Part shown: positions 26,759-35,830 of the stretch, in pieces
How positions within the stretch are numbered: position 1 is the first letter of the stretch
How the letters are laid out: every line of letters begins with the position of its first letter
NCBI RefSeq assembly: GCF_000744705.1
Contig: NZ_JQML01000001.1
Span: 9,248,017-9,312,016 of the forward strand
Reading direction: 5' to 3'
Length of the DNA: 64,000 bases
DNA from: Streptacidiphilus albus JL83
GTDB lineage: Bacteria > Actinomycetota > Actinomycetes > Streptomycetales > Streptomycetaceae
Program-made: the position numbers and the translations under genes
Notes under the pieces: generated by a model
Seen by the model: only the letters and a program-made list of their open reading frames with translations
Told to the model about the DNA's origin: nothing
The model's database searches: none

Positions 26759-28000
26759 TCAGCCGGTGAAGGCGGCGAGCCCGTCCGGGGTGCCGAGCCC
26801 GGTGGGGCCGTCGTAGCCGACCTCGGCGGTGCAGAGGTAGGCCGGGGTGCAGGTGGCGGTCTTGCCCTTGGTGACGTCGTTCAGGGCGGAGGGGTCGGCG
26901 TACAGGTCCGCCGCCGGGTAGCTCACCGTCGGGGCGCCGGCGTCCGCGAAGACGGAGGCGATGAGCGGGGAGGCGACGCTGGTGCCGCCGTAGACCTCCC
27001 AGCCGGTGGCGCCGTAGGTCTCGTAGACCGCGACCCCGGTGGCCGGGTCGGCGACCGCGGAGACGTCGGCCACGGTCCGCTTGGCGCAGCCGGTGTCCTT
27101 CTGCCAGCTGGGCTTGGCGTCGTAGGCGGAGCAGCCGGAGCCGGCGCCCTCGGTGGACGAGGTGGACCAGACCGACTCGGTCCAACCGCGGGTGCTGGAG
27201 GCGGTCTTGAGCGAGGTGCCGCCGACCGCGGTGACGTACTGGGAGGCGGCCGGGTACTCGACGCCGTAGCCGCCGTCGCCGGAGCTGGCGGTGACGGCCA
27301 CGCCCGGGTGGTCGTAGTACTTGGTGTCGTAGGTCGGGTCGGAGCTGGACTCGGATCCGCCGTAGCTGTTGGAGACGAACTTCGCGCCGAGCTTGACCGC
27401 CTCGTTGACGGCGGCGCCGAGGTTGGCGGTGCTCGCGGACTTGGCCTCGACCAGGATGATGTGGGCGTTGGGGGCTATCGCCGAGACCATGTCCAGGTCC
27501 AGCGACTCCTCGCCCGCCCAGCCCTTGTTGTTCTTCGGCAGCGTGCTGGTGCCGGTCTGGCTGACCTGCTGGAAGCAGCCGCCGGCGGCGGTGCACGCGG
27601 GCAGCCCGTACTGGCTGCGGTAGACGGCCATGTCGGCGCCGGCCTTGGGGTCGTTGTAGGCGTCGATCAGGGCCACGGTCTCGCCGGCGCCGCCGTTGGC
27701 GGGCAGGTTGTAGGCGCTGAGCAGGTCGCTCGGGCCGAAGCCGGAGGGGGTGGCGTCGCGGGTCACGCCTAAGGCGTTGACGTGCTCGGTGGCGTTGGTG
27801 ACCCGCAGCGCGTCGCAGGCCATCTGGCCGACGGCGCTCGGCACGGCGCAGGAGCGGACCCAGGTGGTGGCTGCTCCGGCGTTGGCCGGGGCGGCGTTGG
27901 CGGGCGCGGTGGAGACCAGGGCGGTGGTGGCCAGTGCGGCGGAGCCGAGCAGCGGGAGCACGATCCAGCGCCGGCGCTGGGAGTTCGGGACGGTAAGCAC
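26759..28000 (-). CDS. Secreted S53 (sedolisin-type) serine peptidase
   Basis: A 413-aa protein. Sec signal peptide to about residue 37 (TAPANAAPANAG). The catalytic Glu and Asp lie in GEESLDLDM, the oxyanion Asp in SSGDGGYG, and the nucleophile Ser in GGTSVASPL, with SNSYGGSE before it. This is the Glu/Asp/Ser arrangement of sedolisins rather than a subtilisin triad. It lacks the long N-terminal pro-domain of classical acid sedolisins. The GTG at 28000 is chosen because GGAGGC (28007-28012) precedes it; longer frames cover low-complexity sequence. Confidence 0.85.
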   Translation of the reverse strand: MLTVPNSQRRRWIVLPLLGSAALATTALVSTAPANAAPANAGAATTWVRSCAVPSAVGQMACDALRVTNATEHVNALGVTRDATPSGFGPSDLLSAYNLPANGGAGETVALIDAYNDPKAGADMAVYRSQYGLPACTAAGGCFQQVSQTGTSTLPKNNKGWAGEESLDLDMVSAIAPNAHIILVEAKSASTANLGAAVNEAVKLGAKFVSNSYGGSESSSDPTYDTKYYDHPGVAVTASSGDGGYGVEYPAASQYVTAVGGTSLKTASSTRGWTESVWSTSSTEGAGSGCSAYDAKPSWQKDTGCAKRTVADVSAVADPATGVAVYETYGATGWEVYGGTSVASPLIASVFADAGAPTVSYPAADLYADPSALNDVTKGKTATCTPAYLCTAEVGYDGPTGLGTPDGLAAFTG

Positions 28001-28163
28001 GGTAGTGCCTCCAGGAGTTGGGGTTTCCAGGGGTGAAGAGGAGGTCTTCCCCGGTTCAGGCCGACTTGGCGAGAAGGCTACTGACGAGTTCATGACCAAA
28101 CAAGAAGGATGGAACTTCCGATTTCTCGCCATATCGGGAGGTAATCGGGCAAGCGCCGGATTT

Positions 28164-28181
28164 CCCCGCCAATCGGCGGGG
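28164..28181 (-). terminator. Candidate terminator of the sulfosugar operon
   Basis: CCCCGCC (28164-28170), loop AATC, GGCGGGG (28175-28181): a 7-bp GC stem 45 nt after the stop of the glycoamylase-like gene. No U-tract. Confidence 0.4.
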
Positions 28182-28226
28182 GGTGCCCCGCCGGTCGGGG
28201 GGAGCCGGTCCGGCCCCGTCGCTGGC

Positions 28227-29912
28227 TCAGTCGGAGGCACGGCGGCGCCGTTTCCTCGGCCGGGCGCGGCCGGTGGCCGTGGCGGTCGACCGGGCGGTCG
28301 ACCGGGCGGTCGGGACGGCGGTCGCAGCGGCCGTGCCGCCCGGCCCCAGCCCCTGGATCGAGAACTGCTCCAGTCCGAAGTAGGGTGCGAGCCGCTGCTC
28401 GTAGCTGCTCCCGGCGATATAGCTCTGGAGTTGGTCGTGGTCCACCGCGTCGTCGACGGCCATCAGGATCGTCAGCTGGCTCACGGCCAGGTAGCGGCCC
28501 GCGATCTCGCCGTTCCCCGGGCTCACCGAGTCCAGGAACCCGTACTGGGTGTAGAGCGCGGGGTAGTCGGCGACCAGCCGGCCGATGTCGGCGTCCGCCT
28601 GCTGCGGGACGACCGGCAGCGCCAGGAAGGCCGCGTACGGGGTGACCGCCGCGTCCTTCACCTTGCCCTGGTCGCTGGCCAGGTCGGGCACGCCGTAGTT
28701 GGTGTACTTGGGCTTCGCCCCCGGCGCGGTGGCCGGCGCCCAGCCCCAGACCGGGGAGCCGGTGCCGGCCGCGTAGGCTCCCTGGGCCAGCGCGGTGTTG
28801 CGGTCGTTCAGGCCCAGGCTGGCCGGCGCCGCCGTCTGCTCGGGGAAGACCAGGTCGGGGGCGAGCGCCTGGTACAGGCTGCCGTCGAAGGTCGGCACGA
28901 ACTTGATCCGGTCGAAGGTGTAGTGCCCCTCGAACACCGGGTAGCTCTGCCCGCTCTGCGGGTCGGTGTAGTCCTCGGTGGCGCCCTGCGGGGTCTGCCG
29001 CTGCCGGTGGCCGGCGGGCGGCGTCCGGTCCAGTCCCCACCACAGGGATCCGGGGACCTTGCCGCTGCCGATCGCCGCGTACTCGGCGATCCGCGGTCCC
29101 GAGTACGCGTTCAGATAGGTCGACTTCGAATAGCCTCCGCCGACCTGGTAGCCGTTGTACAGCACGTTCCCGGCCCGGTCGTACAGCAGTTGCCACTGCA
29201 TCGCGCCCAGCAGCGCGGCGCAGCCGGGCGCGAGCCGGGGGAACGCGCCCTCGGTCACCAGCAGCCCCTGGGCCAGCCAGCCGTTGTCGACGGTCGAGAC
29301 ATAGCCGGCCGGGTCCTGCTCGCCCTGGGGGGTGGAGATGGCCGCGCCGTTCTGCGTGCTGTACCAGCGGAACAGGAATCCCTGGTACTTCGGCAGACTC
29401 CGGATCTCCGCCAGGGTCGCCGCCGCGTCCGCCTCGGCCTGCGCCGGGGAGGCCAGGCCGAGGTCCCTGGCGGCCACGATCGCGGAGAGGTAGCTGCCGA
29501 TCAGCGAGGGGTTGGTGTACTCCCGTGCGGCCGCGGCCGGTTGCAGCGCCGCGCCGGTGCCCGGCGGGCCGGCCAGCGGGACGCTGTCGAGCAGCAGGTG
29601 CGTCGCCGGATCCAGGTCGGGGCCGGACAGGAAGTTCCAGGTCCTGGCGGCGACCTGGCGCAGGAAGCCGAGCTGGGACGCCGTCAGTTCGCTGGTGGGG
29701 TCGGTCACCAGGGTGTTCCCGGCGGCCGCGGCGGTCCATCCGGCTGCGCCACTGCCGGCCGAGGGGGCCGAACCGGTCGGTCCGGAGGAGCCGGAGGAGC
29801 CTGAGGAGCCGGACGGGCCCGAGAAGGCGCCCTCCAGCTGGGCCGCACCCAGTCCGCCCGCCACCAGCACGACCGTCACCAGCAGCCCGACAGCGCCTCG
29901 CCCTCGCCTCAT
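28227..29912 (-). CDS. Secreted glycoamylase-fold (COG5368/DUF3131-like) protein
   Basis: A 561-aa protein. One N-terminal hydrophobic helix (residues 7-25) acts as signal or anchor, followed by a Gly/Ser/Pro linker (SGSSGSSGSS). The core has the (alpha/alpha) barrel motifs of this family: YVSTVDNGWLAQGLLV, SLYQALAPDLVFPEQ, SPVWGWAPA, VTPYAAFLALPVVP and GFLDSVSPGNGEIAGRYLA. Relatives include beta-1,2-glucan-acting glycoside hydrolases (GH144/GH189). The C-terminal 40 residues are Arg/Thr-rich. It is 40 nt downstream of the processive glycosyltransferase, so it probably trims or transfers the polymer outside the membrane. Confidence 0.8.
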   Translation of the reverse strand: MRRGRGAVGLLVTVVLVAGGLGAAQLEGAFSGPSGSSGSSGSSGPTGSAPSAGSGAAGWTAAAAGNTLVTDPTSELTASQLGFLRQVAARTWNFLSGPDLDPATHLLLDSVPLAGPPGTGAALQPAAAAREYTNPSLIGSYLSAIVAARDLGLASPAQAEADAAATLAEIRSLPKYQGFLFRWYSTQNGAAISTPQGEQDPAGYVSTVDNGWLAQGLLVTEGAFPRLAPGCAALLGAMQWQLLYDRAGNVLYNGYQVGGGYSKSTYLNAYSGPRIAEYAAIGSGKVPGSLWWGLDRTPPAGHRQRQTPQGATEDYTDPQSGQSYPVFEGHYTFDRIKFVPTFDGSLYQALAPDLVFPEQTAAPASLGLNDRNTALAQGAYAAGTGSPVWGWAPATAPGAKPKYTNYGVPDLASDQGKVKDAAVTPYAAFLALPVVPQQADADIGRLVADYPALYTQYGFLDSVSPGNGEIAGRYLAVSQLTILMAVDDAVDHDQLQSYIAGSSYEQRLAPYFGLEQFSIQGLGPGGTAAATAVPTARSTARSTATATGRARPRKRRRRASD

Positions 29913-29952
29913 CGAATCCTCCTCTCACCGTGGTTGACGTCTCGTCCGACGG

Positions 29953-31929
29953 TCATGGGGTCTCCGCCTCCGGCAGGTAGCGCGGCCGGAGCACCGGCCA
30001 GGTGATGTCGGCGTCCGGCTCCGTGCGCCGCACCGGGTGCAGCCACGGCACGCTCACCGGCCGGGTTCGCAGCAGCAGCAGGGCCTCGATGTTGGCCAGG
30101 CGTTTGATCATCATGAAGACGAGGAAGAGCGGCCACCACAGGAACGCGCGCCACAGCCCGCGGTAGAACATGGCACACATGACCATGATCAGCATCGGCA
30201 GTTTGGCGATGATCAGGAACGCCAGCAGGTGCATCACGTTCCGGCGGACGCCGGTGTCGAAGAAGGCGCCCTGGACGGCGAACAGGTAGGCCGCGAACTG
30301 CATCGGCTGGACCAGTCGGCGGGCGCCCTTGAAGAACTCGGCGAACCAGAACCGCGGACCGGCCGAACCGCAGGCCGGCGGCACGAAGCGGGCGAAGTTG
30401 TAGATCGAGCCCTGGCTCCAGCGGCGCCGTTGCAGCCGCAGTTGCGCGGCGTTCTCCGGGACGTCCTCGTAGGCCCAGATCCGGCGGTCGTAGATGGCCC
30501 GGTAGCCGAGCCGGGCGAGGCTGCAGGTGAAGTCGATGTCCTCACCGAGCATCCCCTCGGGCCAGCCGCCGATCTCCAGGGCCGCCTCGCGGCGGACCGC
30601 CGTGTAGTTGCCCGGAACGCACGGTTGGGCGTCGACCACCGCGTAGGCCAGCCGGGGCAGTCCGAACCCGGCCGCCAGCTCCATCGAGCGCATCCGGTCC
30701 ACCCAGGTGGTGAACGGCCGCTTGACGAACATGAATGCCCCCACCAGGCCGATCCGCGGGTCCGACTCGAACCACGGCACGGTGTGGCGGAAGGAGTCGG
30801 GATGCACCTCGCAGTCGGTGTCGTGCCGGATGACGTAGTCCGCCGTGCACCGGGTGAGCGCCAGATTGAGCGCGGTGGCCTTGCCGACGTGCGAGCCGGC
30901 GATCACCTCGCCGCGGACCGCGACCGCGCGGGCCATCGCCTCCTCGGCGAGCCTGCGGGTGTCGTCCTGGGAACCGTCGTCGCACAGGATCAGGTGCACC
31001 GGGCCGCCGTAGACCACCGCCGCGCGGTCGATGCACTCGACCCAGCGGACGATGTTGGTCTCCTCGTTGAAGGCCGGCCCGATGACGTCGATCGGCGGCG
31101 GGTCCTCGCCCGGCTGCGGCAGCCTCTGGCCGCCGCACAGCCGCAGCAGGCACAGCACCACGTAGATGCCGAACTTCAGGTACACCGGCACCGCGATCAG
31201 CACGAAGGTGTACTCGACCGGGTCGTTGGCGCTCAGGTTCACCAGTGCTTCCGCGCCGACCGCCACGAACACCAGGACCACCAGCAGCACCGTGCCCATG
31301 ATCAGGGTGTCGAGGGCGTCGCCCCTCCGCCGGATCGGCACCTGGGTGGGCCGGGGCAGCTGGTAGGTGGTCAGCGCCAGCCGCATGGCCAGCAGGTAGG
31401 CGATCACGTAGTGCAGCAGGATGCTGATCAGCGGGAACCGCCCGAGCGAGAGCCCGGCGTCGATGCCGACCACGCTCAGCAGGGTGTCGGCGGCGATCGA
31501 GGCCGCGATCGCCAGTGGGGCGTGCAGCAGGATCATGATCCGCCGCCCGGGGGTGGCGTGCACGCACAGGGACAGGGCGAGCGCGAACGCCAGGAAGCTG
31601 AGCGGGATCACCGGGCGCAGATGCGAGTCGTAGGCCCCCACCACGCCCGGCTCCGGCAGGATCCGGGTGGTGGAGAACGCGACGGCCGTGCGGTAGTCCT
31701 TGGCCAGGTCGGGGGTGCGCAGCCCGACCAGGGCGATGCTGCCCCCCAGGCAGATGGTGACGAAGGCGGCCACCCGCCACAGTGACGGCGGATGCGGTTT
31801 GGGCAGCACCACCACGTTGCCCACGCCGCGGTCGGCGTCGTCGAAGCGGCGGCGCAGCGCGTGCAGGATGATGCCGACCAGCACCGCCAGGTCGAGCAGG
31901 AAGATCAGCAGGCCGGGGAGGCGGAGCAC
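29953..31929 (-). CDS. Processive family-2 glycosyltransferase, membrane-embedded
   Basis: A 658-aa polysaccharide synthase. About seven N-terminal helices (residues 5-265), then a GT2 domain with all processive motifs: DDGS (317-320), HDTDCEV (369-375, DxD-like), the catalytic-base GEDID (462-466) and QRRRW (500-504). Four C-terminal helices follow. The layout is that of cellulose/hyaluronan/alginate-type synthases that couple polymerisation to translocation. It is the only glycosyltransferase in the locus and lies between the HlyD-like gene and the glycoamylase gene, all minus-strand and closely spaced. Confidence 0.88.
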   Translation of the reverse strand: MLRLPGLLIFLLDLAVLVGIILHALRRRFDDADRGVGNVVVLPKPHPPSLWRVAAFVTICLGGSIALVGLRTPDLAKDYRTAVAFSTTRILPEPGVVGAYDSHLRPVIPLSFLAFALALSLCVHATPGRRIMILLHAPLAIAASIAADTLLSVVGIDAGLSLGRFPLISILLHYVIAYLLAMRLALTTYQLPRPTQVPIRRRGDALDTLIMGTVLLVVLVFVAVGAEALVNLSANDPVEYTFVLIAVPVYLKFGIYVVLCLLRLCGGQRLPQPGEDPPPIDVIGPAFNEETNIVRWVECIDRAAVVYGGPVHLILCDDGSQDDTRRLAEEAMARAVAVRGEVIAGSHVGKATALNLALTRCTADYVIRHDTDCEVHPDSFRHTVPWFESDPRIGLVGAFMFVKRPFTTWVDRMRSMELAAGFGLPRLAYAVVDAQPCVPGNYTAVRREAALEIGGWPEGMLGEDIDFTCSLARLGYRAIYDRRIWAYEDVPENAAQLRLQRRRWSQGSIYNFARFVPPACGSAGPRFWFAEFFKGARRLVQPMQFAAYLFAVQGAFFDTGVRRNVMHLLAFLIIAKLPMLIMVMCAMFYRGLWRAFLWWPLFLVFMMIKRLANIEALLLLRTRPVSVPWLHPVRRTEPDADITWPVLRPRYLPEAETP

Positions 31930-32001
31930 CGCAGTCCCTCCCTTCCGGGGTCGGTCGCCGTGGTCGCGGTCATCGCCGTGGTCGCGGTCGGACCGGCGGG
32001 C

Positions 32002-33564
32002 TCAGGGGAAGACCACATCGGCGCTCATCCCGGTCATGGTCCCCTGCGGCCAGCTGGGGACGGCCAGTCGTACCGGGTACTCCACGTTTCCGTCCTGGTC
32101 CACCGGGATCGGGCTGATCTGCGTGATCGTGGCGGCGACGGTCCTGCCCAGGGCGTTCACGGTCACCTTGGCCGCTCCCCCCAGCCGCAGCTTCGCCGCC
32201 TCGTCCTCGCTGACCTGCGCCAGCAGGTACCGCTGCGAGCTCACCAGCCAGATCAGCGGCTGCTCGCTCGCGCCGGAGTTGCCGGACCCGGACGAGGAGT
32301 CCGGCGGGAAGAGGCTGAACGCCGGGCCCGAGGTGGCCTGGGCGGTGCCGGGGCCGGAGAAGCCGTGCACCCCGTCGGTGCCGTCCAGGTCCCCGACGAT
32401 CCCGCCGACATCGGCGACGACGCCGCTGATGGGGGAGAGGAGGGTCAGCGCGGCGAGGTTCTGCTGGTCCTGGTCCACGGCGGTCTGTGCGGAGGCCACG
32501 TTCGCCTGCGCGGTCGAGAGCTGTGCGCCGGTGGCCGGCGCGGTGTCGACCGCCTCCTGGTTCTGGGCGAGGGCGAGGGCCGAGCCGGCGCTGGAGGCGG
32601 AGTGCGCCGCCGTGTCCTGCAGCTGCTCGGCGTCGGCCCTGGAGTTGGCCAGGGCGGCGGCGGCGCTGGCGATGGCGGTGGAGTCCTTCTGGAGCTGGGA
32701 CTGGAGGCCGAGGCAGTAGGTACTGGCCGTGGCCGGTGCGGTGGCCTGCGGCGGCTCCGTGGCCGCGGATCCGCCGGACGCGCGGGTCGGACCGGGCGTA
32801 CCGACCGCACCGACGGTTCCGACCGTACCGACAGTTCCGACAGTTCCGACCGGGCCGGGGAGGTCGGGCGCCCGGACCGCGCCGGGTACCCGCACGGAGT
32901 CGGCGGGCGGCGTCGAGCAGTCGGTCCGGTACTGGGCGGTGTCCGCCCTGAGCGTGGCCTGGGCGTTCTCCACGGTCTGCTGGGCCTGGGCGATCTGGGT
33001 GCCGCCCTGAGCCTCGGCATCCTGGGAGGCCTGCTGCGCGGCCGACAACTGCTGTTCGGCGGCCGCCGTCTGGAGTTGCAGGCTCTGCTTTCCGGCCGAC
33101 GAGAGGGTGGGTGACTCCAGGGCCTTCACCACGGTCCGGTCGGCGGCCAGGACCGCGGTCGCGTCCTGCAGCGTGGCCTGCGCGTACGCCTGGTCCAGGG
33201 TCGCCAGCGGCTGCCCCTTGGTCACCGTCTGCCCGGCGGAGACCAGGATCTGGCTGACGCGTCCGGTCTGGGTGAAGTCCAGGCTGACCGAGTTCTGTGC
33301 CTCGACCGTGCCGGCGAAGCCGGTGGGTCCGCCGGTGATCTCGGTGAAGGTGTACCGGGCGAGGACGCCACCGACCACCAACAGGGCCACTGCCACCAGG
33401 AGCTGGCGCATCGAAGCATGGGGTAACCGGCGGTGCGACGGCTCCGGCCGGCCGCCGGCGCCGGCGTCGCCGCCACCACCGCTCGAACTGCCGTCCGCGG
33501 ATGCGTCGTTGACGGCGGCGGCGGCGTTCATACCGCGCACCCGAACCGGGACCTTGCTCGTCAT
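32002..33564 (-). CDS. HlyD-type membrane fusion (periplasmic adaptor-like) protein
   Basis: A 520-aa protein. One helix at residues 53-72, then a split lipoyl/barrel-sandwich domain (QTGRVSQILVSAGQTVTKGQPLATLD and, after the hairpin, LLSPISGVVADVGGIVGDL) flanking a long Ala/Gln-rich coiled-coil hairpin of about 250 residues. A beta-barrel end domain follows. The hairpin is interrupted by a Pro/Thr linker with TVG repeats encoded by 9-nt tandem units near 32812-32860. Partner of the polysaccharide synthase by analogy with the Alg8/Alg44 pair. Its ATG overlaps the stop of cysN (ATGA), so its translation is coupled to sulfate activation. Confidence 0.82.
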   Translation of the reverse strand: MTSKVPVRVRGMNAAAAVNDASADGSSSGGGGDAGAGGRPEPSHRRLPHASMRQLLVAVALLVVGGVLARYTFTEITGGPTGFAGTVEAQNSVSLDFTQTGRVSQILVSAGQTVTKGQPLATLDQAYAQATLQDATAVLAADRTVVKALESPTLSSAGKQSLQLQTAAAEQQLSAAQQASQDAEAQGGTQIAQAQQTVENAQATLRADTAQYRTDCSTPPADSVRVPGAVRAPDLPGPVGTVGTVGTVGTVGAVGTPGPTRASGGSAATEPPQATAPATASTYCLGLQSQLQKDSTAIASAAAALANSRADAEQLQDTAAHSASSAGSALALAQNQEAVDTAPATGAQLSTAQANVASAQTAVDQDQQNLAALTLLSPISGVVADVGGIVGDLDGTDGVHGFSGPGTAQATSGPAFSLFPPDSSSGSGNSGASEQPLIWLVSSQRYLLAQVSEDEAAKLRLGGAAKVTVNALGRTVAATITQISPIPVDQDGNVEYPVRLAVPSWPQGTMTGMSADVVFP

Positions 33565-34919
33565 CGCCGCTCAGCTTCCGTTTCTTTGTCGAGCGCGCCG
33601 ACCATGCCGGCGGTCACGGTGGCGCCGTCCGCCTCGTCCACGAGGAGGAAGGAGCCGGTCCGGCGGTTGGCGCGGTAGTCGTCCAGGGGCAGGGGGGTCG
33701 CCGTGTGCAGGGTGATCCGGCCGATCTCGTTGGCCGACAGGCTCGGCGGCGCGGGATCGGCGGTGAGGGTGCGCAGGTCCAGGCGGGTGTCCAGGGAGTT
33801 CACCACGGCCCTGACGGTGCCGGCGGCGTGCTGCAGCAGCACCCGGTCGCCGGCGTGCAGCGGCCGCTCGTCGAGGTGGCACACGGTGGCGGTCAGCCGG
33901 TCGGTGACCCGTGGCAGCGCGTCCGGCGGCACGTCCAGCGGCACGATCAGGTCGCCCCGGGAGACGTCGAGGTCGTCGGCGAGCCGTAGGGTGACCGACT
34001 GCGGCGCGAACGCGAACTCGGCGTCGAGCTCGCCGAGCCGGTCGATCGCGGCGATCGAGGTGCGCTGCCCGGAGGGCAGCACCAGCACCCGTTCGCCCCG
34101 GCGCAGCACTCCGGAGGCCAACTGCCCGGCGTAGCCCCGGTAGTCGCGGAACTCGCCGGCGTGCTGCGGGCGCAGCACGTACTGCACCGGGAAGCGGGCC
34201 GGTTGCCCGGCCGGGTCCTGGTCGGTGTCCACCTGCTCCAGGTGCTCCAGCAGCGTGGGACCGCGGTACCAGGCCGTGGCCGCGGACCGGTGCACCACGT
34301 TGTCCCCGTTCAAGGCGCTGATCGGGATCGGGACGACGTCGGGCACGCCCAGCCGGGCGGCGTACCGGGTGAACTCGGCGGCGATGGCGGCGAAGACCGA
34401 CTGGTCGTGGCCGACCAGGTCCATCTTGTTGACCGCCAGCACCAGGTGCGGGACCCGGAGCAGGGCGGCGACGGCGGCGTGCCGGCGGGTCTGCTCGACG
34501 ACGCCGCTGCGGGCGTCGACCAGCACCACGGCCAGCTCGGCGGTGGAGGCACCGGTGACCATGTTGCGGGTGTACTGCACGTGCCCGGGAGTGTCGGCGA
34601 GGATGAACCGGCGCCGGGGCGTGGCGAAGTAGCGGTAGGCGACGTCGATGGTGATGCCCTGCTCGCGCTCGGCCCGCAGGCCGTCGGTGAGCAGCGCCAG
34701 GTCGGGGACGTCCTGACCGCGTGCGCGGGACGCCCGTTCCACCGCTGCCAGCTGGTCGGCGAGCACCGCCCGGCAGTCGTGCAGCAGACGGCCGACCAGC
34801 GTCGACTTGCCGTCGTCCACGGAGCCCGCGGTGGCCAGCCGCAGCAGTGAGGCCTCGCCGGGGCGCGGGCGCGCCTCGGCGGCGCGGCCGCCTCGGGTGG
34901 GTCGGTGTGGGGAGCTCAT
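33561..34919 (-). CDS. cysN: Sulfate adenylyltransferase subunit 1 (GTPase)
   Basis: A 452-aa translation-factor-like GTPase: P-loop GSVDDGKST (32-40), DTPGH switch II, NKMD and EF-Tu-like barrels behind. With CysD it makes adenosine 5'-phosphosulfate (APS) from ATP and sulfate, driven by GTP hydrolysis. No APS-kinase (CysC) fusion is present. The start at 34919 lies 2 nt after the cysD stop. Its stop overlaps the start of the HlyD-like gene. Confidence 0.93.
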   Translation of the reverse strand: MSSPHRPTRGGRAAEARPRPGEASLLRLATAGSVDDGKSTLVGRLLHDCRAVLADQLAAVERASRARGQDVPDLALLTDGLRAEREQGITIDVAYRYFATPRRRFILADTPGHVQYTRNMVTGASTAELAVVLVDARSGVVEQTRRHAAVAALLRVPHLVLAVNKMDLVGHDQSVFAAIAAEFTRYAARLGVPDVVPIPISALNGDNVVHRSAATAWYRGPTLLEHLEQVDTDQDPAGQPARFPVQYVLRPQHAGEFRDYRGYAGQLASGVLRRGERVLVLPSGQRTSIAAIDRLGELDAEFAFAPQSVTLRLADDLDVSRGDLIVPLDVPPDALPRVTDRLTATVCHLDERPLHAGDRVLLQHAAGTVRAVVNSLDTRLDLRTLTADPAPPSLSANEIGRITLHTATPLPLDDYRANRRTGSFLLVDEADGATVTAGMVGALDKETEAERR

Positions 34920-34921
34920 GG

Positions 34922-35830
34922 TCAGAAGTACCCTTCCCGCTTCCGGTCCTCCATCGCGGCCTCGGACAGCTGGTCGTCCGCACGGGTGGCGCCCCGCTCG
35001 GTCAGCGTGGAGGCCGCGATCTCCTGGATCACCTCGTCGACGGTCCTCGCGTGCGAGTCGACGGCGCCGGTGCAGGACATGTCGCCCACCGTGCGGTAGC
35101 GGACCTGCCGCCGTTCCACGCTCTCGCCCTCGCCCGGGCCGCCCCAGTCGCCGGGGGCCAGCCACATGTCGTCGCGGCGGAAGACCTCGCGCTTGTGGGT
35201 GAAGTAGATCTCCGGCAGCGCGATCTGCTCCCGGCCGATGTACTGCCACACGTCCAGTTCGGTCCAGTTGGACAGCGGGAAGACCCGGACGTGTTCGCCC
35301 CGGCGGCGGCGGCCGTTGTAGAGCGACCACAGCTCGGGCCGCTGCCGGCGCGGGTCCCAGGCGCCGAAGCGGTCGCGCAGCGAGAACACCCGCTCCTTGG
35401 CGCGGGCCTTCTCCTCGTCGCGTCGCCCGCCGCCGAACAGCGCGTCCAGTCGGCCCTGGGCGACGGCGTCCAGCAGCGGTACCGTCTGCAGCGGGTTGCG
35501 GGTGCCGTCCGGGCGCTCGCGCAGCCGGCCGTCGTCGATGAACGCCTGGACGTCGGCGACCGTCAGCCGCAGCCCGTGCTCGGCCACCACCGCGTCGCGG
35601 AAGGCGATGACCTCGGGGAAGTTGTGCCCGGTGTCCACGTGCAGCAGCCCGAACGGCACCGGCGCGGGCCAGAAGGCCTTGCGGGCCAGGTGCAGCATCA
35701 CGATCGAGTCCTTCCCGCCGGAGAAGAGCATCGCCGGCCGTTCGAACTGGGCCGCGCTCTCGCGGAAGATGTGCACCGACTCGGATTCCAGCACGTCCAG
35801 TTGGGAGAGTCGCAGTCCGGACCCGGTCAT
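34922..35830 (-). CDS. cysD: Sulfate adenylyltransferase subunit 2
   Basis: A 302-aa PP-loop ATP pyrophosphatase: SGGKDS (37-42), LHVDTGHNFPEV, RVFPLSNWTELDVWQYI, and the C-terminal KREGYF ending typical of CysD. Catalytic subunit of ATP sulfurylase. Its ATG overlaps the stop of cysH (ATGA). Confidence 0.95.
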   Translation of the reverse strand: MTGSGLRLSQLDVLESESVHIFRESAAQFERPAMLFSGGKDSIVMLHLARKAFWPAPVPFGLLHVDTGHNFPEVIAFRDAVVAEHGLRLTVADVQAFIDDGRLRERPDGTRNPLQTVPLLDAVAQGRLDALFGGGRRDEEKARAKERVFSLRDRFGAWDPRRQRPELWSLYNGRRRRGEHVRVFPLSNWTELDVWQYIGREQIALPEIYFTHKREVFRRDDMWLAPGDWGGPGEGESVERRQVRYRTVGDMSCTGAVDSHARTVDEVIQEIAASTLTERGATRADDQLSEAAMEDRKREGYF

